NCBI GenBank assembly: GCA_964540005.1
Contig: CAZILN010000217.1
Coordinates: 1-10,570, forward strand
Direction of reading: 5' to 3'
DNA length: 10,570 nucleotides
DNA from: CAZILN01 sp964540005
Lineage (GTDB): Bacteria; Bacteroidota; Bacteroidia; Bacteroidales; SM23-62
The stretch's first letter is position 1. Each line of letters opens with the position of its first letter. The position numbers and the translations under genes are program-made. This document shows, piece after piece, positions 6,732-10,570 of this stretch. The notes beneath the pieces were generated by a model. That model was given only the letters and a program-made list of their open reading frames with translations. It ran no database searches and had not been told where the DNA came from.

Positions 6732-7991
6732 ATGAAAAGGATTGTCCCCATATTATTACTGTTATTTATTACCCTCGCTGTTCAGGACCTGAATGCGCAA
6801 CAGCGCTTTCCAAAGCCGGAATTTGAATCCGGATACACTCAGCCTGACACAACCACACCCGAACCCAGGGCGGCTGCGCTTGAATATGTGGATGTAGTGA
6901 TATTGCTGGCAGTCCTGATCCTGTCCTCCTTTCTGGCCCTCAGGCTGCGCTCCCGCAAAAGCCTTTTCTGGTTATCAGTCTTTACGCTCATCTATTTCGG
7001 ATTTTACCGCAACGGTTGTATCTGTTCCATAGGCGCCATACAGAATGTAGCCCTGTCCTTCAGTGACCCGGCCTATACTATTTCATTAACGGCCCTCCTG
7101 TTTTTCCTCCTGCCCCTGGTGTTTGCTTTATTTTTCGGAAGGGTATTCTGCGGTGGAGCCTGTCCCCTGGGAGCCATCCAGGACCTTCTCGTATTGAAAC
7201 CCATGAGCCTGCCGGAATGGCTTAGGAAAACCCTGGGAATATTTCCGTATGTATACCTGGGACTGGCTGTTTTGTATGCTGTTACCAAAACCGACTTCAT
7301 TATCTGCCGCTACGACCCTTTTGTGGGTATATTCAGGATGGATACCAGCTTTCATATGCTGGTACTGGGCATCAGCTTCCTGGGCATCAGCCTGTTCGTT
7401 GCCCGGCCTTATTGCAGGTTCATCTGTCCCTACGGAGCCATCCTGAACTTGTTATCCCGGTTCTCGAAATGGCACCTGAGCATCACGCCCTCCAAATGCA
7501 TCCAGTGCAAATTATGTTCTTCATCCTGTCCCTTCGATGCCATTAACGAACCGGTTGAAAGCATCAGTTCGGCAGATACCAGGAAACAGGCACCGCGGTT
7601 CATACTCTTTGCCCTGTTGATCCCCGTATGGATCATCATAGGAGGGTATGCGGTATCCAGGGCCTCAGATATATTATCCAGGGCCAACCAGGATGTCTAC
7701 CTGGCCGAACTGCTCATTGCCCGGCCGGAATTAATGAATGATCCCGACAATATTGATATACAGACCTTCCTGAGTTCAGGAAAATCACTCGATACACTTG
7801 TTGAGGAATCAAAGCTCATCCAGGATCAATTCCACCGTGGAGCCTGGGTGCTGGGAGGTTTTCTCGGACTCGTGATCGGGATCAGCCTGCTGAACCAGAT
7901 GGTATACAGAAAAAGAGCTGATTATCAGCCACATAAAGGAGACTGCTACGGTTGTGGCAGGTGCATGGATTATTGCCCTGTACCGGAATAG
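6732..7991 (+). CDS. NapH/NosR-like membrane iron-sulfur protein
   Basis: This 419-residue protein starts with a signal-peptide-like stretch (ending N-A-Q-Q near 21-24). Several hydrophobic helices follow, roughly at 54-72, 78-92, 116-136, 170-186, 208-224, 290-308 and 371-389. Three Cys motifs of the NapH/NosR type lie in or next to helices: GCICSIGAIQN (C96, C98), CGGACPLGA (C140, C144) and CRFICPYGA (C228, C232). Two classical [4Fe-4S] sites follow: CIQCKLCSSSCP (256-267) and a C-terminal CYGCGRCMDYCP (405-416). Relatives carry electrons between the quinone pool and periplasmic or cytoplasmic partners, often in nitrate, nitrous oxide or related respiration. No catalytic subunit of those pathways is present. 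The FMN-binding domain of full-length NosR is absent. The protein is the membrane bridge in the redox cluster, by inference. In the first motif Ser replaces the Pro of the usual C-x-C-P. Confidence 0.9.
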   Translation: MKRIVPILLLLFITLAVQDLNAQQRFPKPEFESGYTQPDTTTPEPRAAALEYVDVVILLAVLILSSFLALRLRSRKSLFWLSVFTLIYFGFYRNGCICSIGAIQNVALSFSDPAYTISLTALLFFLLPLVFALFFGRVFCGGACPLGAIQDLLVLKPMSLPEWLRKTLGIFPYVYLGLAVLYAVTKTDFIICRYDPFVGIFRMDTSFHMLVLGISFLGISLFVARPYCRFICPYGAILNLLSRFSKWHLSITPSKCIQCKLCSSSCPFDAINEPVESISSADTRKQAPRFILFALLIPVWIIIGGYAVSRASDILSRANQDVYLAELLIARPELMNDPDNIDIQTFLSSGKSLDTLVEESKLIQDQFHRGAWVLGGFLGLVIGISLLNQMVYRKRADYQPHKGDCYGCGRCMDYCPVPE

Positions 7992-7992
7992 G

Positions 7993-8058
7993 ATGAAACC
8001 AGCATCGTGTAACTGCCGGAGTTATGCAGTCTTTGAATTAAAAGAAAAGAATGAATAA
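7993..8058 (+). CDS. Doubtful 21-residue ORF in a 59-base gap
   Basis: An ATG one base after the stop of the iron-sulfur protein opens 21 codons (MKPASCNCRSYAVFELK...) ending at TAA 8056-8058, eight bases inside the next gene. It contains a C-x-C. It could be a leader that couples translation of the two larger genes, or chance. Nothing beyond position supports it. Confidence 0.15.
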   Translation: MKPASCNCRSYAVFELKEKNE

Positions 8059-9907
8059 AGAACAATTTGAAAAAGCAGCGATCAACGGCAGTATGATTGC
8101 CGGACTCTTCACCTTGCTGGTGGCTGTCATCATGCTGTTCAACTACGTACAGATCCAGAGAACAGACCCGCTTGAAACAGAGACCATGGAGTTGCTGGTG
8201 GAACAGATGCGCGATGATCCAAGGAATGAAGCACTGAAAAACGAAATCAGGAGCCTGGACCTCATGGCCCGGAAGGCCTTTTTCAATAACCAGTGGCAGG
8301 TAAAAACCGGGAGGTACCTCCTGCTTTTCGGCGCCATTCTTTTCCTGGCCGGACTGAGATATTACGCCGGGGCAAGGTCCAGAATAGAAGAACCCGGATC
8401 CGGTACCCTGAATGAAAATCTTCAACGTTTGTTGTCCCAGCGCTGGATCATTGTTTTCGGGGGACTCATTTTCATACTGGCCTTTATGGCATCCTTTGCA
8501 GTGGTCAATCATCTGAAAGTTTATCAATTCAATATTCCCCCTGAGTCAGGACTGGCTGAAGAAGTCCCGGCCAGCCAGATTGAAATAGTGCCGGTGAGAG
8601 AACAGGCAGAGGAAGAGTCAGGTGCTGAAAGCCAAGTAACTGAGGCCTCCTCTGATGATGGATCATCTGATAAACCCGGCACAGAAGACAAACCCACCAA
8701 TGAGGTAACTCCCGGGGTCATAGCGGAACCTGTATTTGATTTTCCTTCTTTGGATGTGATCAGGGCCAACTATAACAGTTTTCGCGGGGCACTGGGACAG
8801 GGAGTGGATTATCATAAGAACATTCCGGTTGACTGGGACGGAGCTACAGAGAAGAACATCATCTGGAAAATCCAGCTTTCAAAACCCGGTTATAACTCCC
8901 CGGTCATCTGGAATGATAAATTATTCATAGCCGGGGGAGATAAAACCGCTCGGATGGTTTACTGCCTGAACCGTGAAACGGGTAAAATGATATGGGAACA
9001 TGAAGTTACAAATGTCCCGGGTTCATCAGGAAGTATGCCCAAGGTATCCGAGGACACCGGATTATCTGCACCATCGCTTACAACTGACGGAAGATATGTC
9101 TATGCTATTTTCGCCACGGGCGACATTGTTGCCCTTACCATCGAGGGCAAACGTGTATGGGCCAGGAACCTGGGACTGCCAAACAATCATTATGGCCATT
9201 CATCATCCCTGCTGGTCTGGGGGAACCAGGTCTTTTTACAATACGATACCAATTCAGGAGGCCGGGTTTTATCGCTTAACAGCAGAACGGGTGAAACCGT
9301 CTGGGATGTCTCCCGCAATTCCGGAATTTCCTGGGCCTCCCCCATTCTTGCTCAGCTTAACGGGAACCTCCAGCTAATACTTACGGCAGATCCCATAGTG
9401 GCAGGTTATGATATAAAGACCGGCCAGGAATTATGGTCCGTGGCATGCATGATGGGAGAAGTAGGCCCTTCTCCGGCCTTTTCAGACGGGCTGGTATTTG
9501 CCGGCAACGAATATGCCCGTCTGGTGGCCATAAGGCCCGGTCCTCAGGCAGAAATTATCTGGGAAGATGATTATTACCTCCCGGAAGTAGCCAGTCCCGT
9601 TGCATCTAATGGACTGCTGTTCGTAGCCACCACCTATGGCGTCCTGGTATGCTATGATGCCATGACCGGAGAGAAATACTGGGAACAGGAATACAACCAG
9701 GGATTTTATTCCTCTCCTGTAATAGCTGAAGGAAAGCTTTATGCCATGGACCTGGATGGTATCATGCATATACTGAAAGTCAGCAAGACTTTTGAGGTCC
9801 TGGGTGAACCTGAACTGGGTGAATCAGCCACCACCACACCGGCCTTCGCCGACGGCAGGATATTCATCCGGGGAGATGTGTTCCTGTATTGTATAGGCCA
9901 AAAATAA
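8051..9907 (+). CDS. Three-helix membrane protein with C-terminal PQQ-like beta-propeller
   Basis: This 618-residue protein has three hydrophobic helices, at about 14-35, 87-106 and 132-152, then an acidic, Ser- and Pro-containing linker (about 165-222), then a propeller from about 235. Blade signatures are NIIWKI (269-274), GKMIWEH (311-317), GKRVWAR (366-372), GETVWDV (414-420), GQELWSV (458-464), AEIIWED (500-506) and GEKYWEQ (540-546), about seven in all, so the fold is probably complete. The loop between helices 2 and 3 is rich in Arg, which by the positive-inside rule puts it in the cytoplasm and the propeller outside. The linker would hold the propeller away from the membrane. This is an unusual layout, since most PQQ-like propellers here have a simple signal peptide or one anchor. 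It sits between the membrane iron-sulfur gene and the NuoE-type gene (6 bases), so it may be an integral part of the same complex. Confidence 0.88.
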   Translation: MNKEQFEKAAINGSMIAGLFTLLVAVIMLFNYVQIQRTDPLETETMELLVEQMRDDPRNEALKNEIRSLDLMARKAFFNNQWQVKTGRYLLLFGAILFLAGLRYYAGARSRIEEPGSGTLNENLQRLLSQRWIIVFGGLIFILAFMASFAVVNHLKVYQFNIPPESGLAEEVPASQIEIVPVREQAEEESGAESQVTEASSDDGSSDKPGTEDKPTNEVTPGVIAEPVFDFPSLDVIRANYNSFRGALGQGVDYHKNIPVDWDGATEKNIIWKIQLSKPGYNSPVIWNDKLFIAGGDKTARMVYCLNRETGKMIWEHEVTNVPGSSGSMPKVSEDTGLSAPSLTTDGRYVYAIFATGDIVALTIEGKRVWARNLGLPNNHYGHSSSLLVWGNQVFLQYDTNSGGRVLSLNSRTGETVWDVSRNSGISWASPILAQLNGNLQLILTADPIVAGYDIKTGQELWSVACMMGEVGPSPAFSDGLVFAGNEYARLVAIRPGPQAEIIWEDDYYLPEVASPVASNGLLFVATTYGVLVCYDAMTGEKYWEQEYNQGFYSSPVIAEGKLYAMDLDGIMHILKVSKTFEVLGEPELGESATTTPAFADGRIFIRGDVFLYCIGQK

Positions 9908-9913
9908 TCCTGA

Positions 9914-10570
9914 ATGCAGATCGACCTGAAAGATATAAATGAAATAATTTCCCGGGCAGGGAAGGATGAACACACGGTAATCTCTGTGTTGCAGGCGATA
10001 CAGTCTGAATATAACTATTTACCGCAGCCTGCTTTAAAGAGGGTATGTGAGCTCACCAACATCACCCCGGCCCGCATCATGGGGATCGCCAGTTTCTTTT
10101 CACAGTTCAGGCTGGAACCGGTAGGCCAGCACCTGGTGAAGGTCTGTGTCGGGACCGCCTGTCATGTCAAGGGATCCGGACTGGTATATGATGCGCTGGC
10201 AAGGGAACTGAAGCTTGAGAAAGGCCGTCTCACAGATGAAAGGGGTCTGTATACACTCGATAAGGTTAGCTGCATGGGATGCTGTACACTGGCACCGGTA
10301 GTACAAATCGACCAGGTGACCTATGGCCATATTGCACCGGATGAGGTCGATGAGATCATAAGGGATTTTGAAAAAATGCCATCGGCAGAAAAGAAAAGGA
10401 GCCGGATCATAAGCAAAGGAGAAGAGGTAAAGGGAGAGATCAGGATCGGCCTGGGTTCATGTTGCGTGGCCAGTGGCAGTGACGAGATAAGACAGGCAAT
10501 AGAAGAGACAGTCAGTGAGAACGGCTTGAACATACACATGAAACACGTAGGCTGCGTGGGCATGTGCCAC
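9914..10570 (+). CDS. NuoE-type [2Fe-2S] protein fused to a second [2Fe-2S] domain (3' truncated by window)
   Basis: ATG 9914 opens a frame with no stop to the window edge (219 codons seen). Residues 1-150 are a NuoE / HydC-type thioredoxin-like [2Fe-2S] domain: the helical start has VISVLQAIQSEYNYLPQPAL, then GIASFFSQFRLEPVG, and the ligands are C78 and C83 (CVGTAC) with C120 and C124 (CMGCC). After a basic linker (about 153-175) a second domain begins, IRIGLGSCCVASGSDEIRQA (177-196), with KHVGCVGMCH (210-219). This is the pattern of the N-terminal [2Fe-2S] domain of NuoF / HydB-type proteins. Proteins of this kind shuttle electrons for NAD(P)H-oxidising modules (NuoEFG, HydABC and related bifurcating enzymes). 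The gene may go on into the FMN and NADH-binding part of NuoF, giving a NuoE-NuoF fusion, or stop soon after. The start follows the previous stop by 6 bases. Confidence 0.9.
   Translation, partial: MQIDLKDINEIISRAGKDEHTVISVLQAIQSEYNYLPQPALKRVCELTNITPARIMGIASFFSQFRLEPVGQHLVKVCVGTACHVKGSGLVYDALARELKLEKGRLTDERGLYTLDKVSCMGCCTLAPVVQIDQVTYGHIAPDEVDEIIRDFEKMPSAEKKRSRIISKGEEVKGEIRIGLGSCCVASGSDEIRQAIEETVSENGLNIHMKHVGCVGMCH

Noticed and set aside
7970..8527. A 185-residue ORF on the - strand
   Set aside because: It lies opposite the start of a well-supported propeller gene with clear helices, and shows no recognisable domain. It is a shadow.
1987..9907. PQQ-dependent alcohol or sugar dehydrogenases
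   Set aside because: The PQQ-like repeats alone do not show cofactor binding. No dehydrogenase active-site pattern was seen, and the proteins are short compared with quinoprotein dehydrogenases or have different end domains.
1..10570. CRISPR arrays, tRNA or rRNA genes, insertion sequences, phage genes
   Set aside because: I saw no regularly spaced repeats, no tRNA-like cloverleaf, no transposase or integrase, and no terminal inverted repeats framing a gene.

Overview
The window looks like a chromosome segment from an anaerobic or facultative member of the Bacteroidota. The signs are a C-terminal hybrid histidine kinase, a small secreted DUF4252-like protein, signal peptides ending in A-N-A-Q, N-A-Q or T-A-Q, moderate G+C with an AT-rich intergenic region, and weak Shine-Dalgarno sequences. 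The genus cannot be named from the sequence alone. Every supported gene is on the + strand.

Layout. (1) 1-885 is the 3' end of a hybrid sensor kinase (HATPase plus receiver). (2) 886-1277 is a gene-poor gap with a perfect 14-bp inverted repeat and one doubtful 38-codon ORF. (3) 1278-1784 is a secreted DUF4252-type protein, closed by a good intrinsic terminator at 1814-1846. (4) From about 1940 a long run begins that continues past the right edge: a secreted PQQ-like beta-propeller (1987-3198), a collapsed pseudogene of a related beta-propeller lipoprotein (3235-3516), a TTG-started membrane-anchored beta-propeller (3557-4981), a membrane-anchored NHL-type propeller with a vicinal Cys-Cys (4984-5955), a tiny one-helix protein with a symmetric four-Cys motif (5952-6164), a Tat-type polyferredoxin with 17 Cys (6142-6708), a NapH/NosR-like membrane iron-sulfur protein (6732-7991), a three-helix membrane protein with a large C-terminal beta-propeller (8051-9907), and an incomplete NuoE-type [2Fe-2S] protein that runs into a second [2Fe-2S] domain (9914 to the edge).

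How the genes may work together. From 3557 onward gaps are 2 to 59 bases and several starts and stops overlap (A-T-G-A at 5952-5955, 23 bases at 6142-6164), so these genes are probably co-transcribed. The parts suggest an electron path: an NAD(P)H-linked flavo-iron-sulfur module (NuoE/NuoF type) in the cytoplasm, a membrane iron-sulfur protein, an exported four-cluster ferredoxin, and four propeller proteins on the outer face. The electron donor, the acceptor and the role of the propellers are not visible here. The idea of a trans-membrane redox complex built around beta-propellers is inference. It is the most interesting candidate system in the window.
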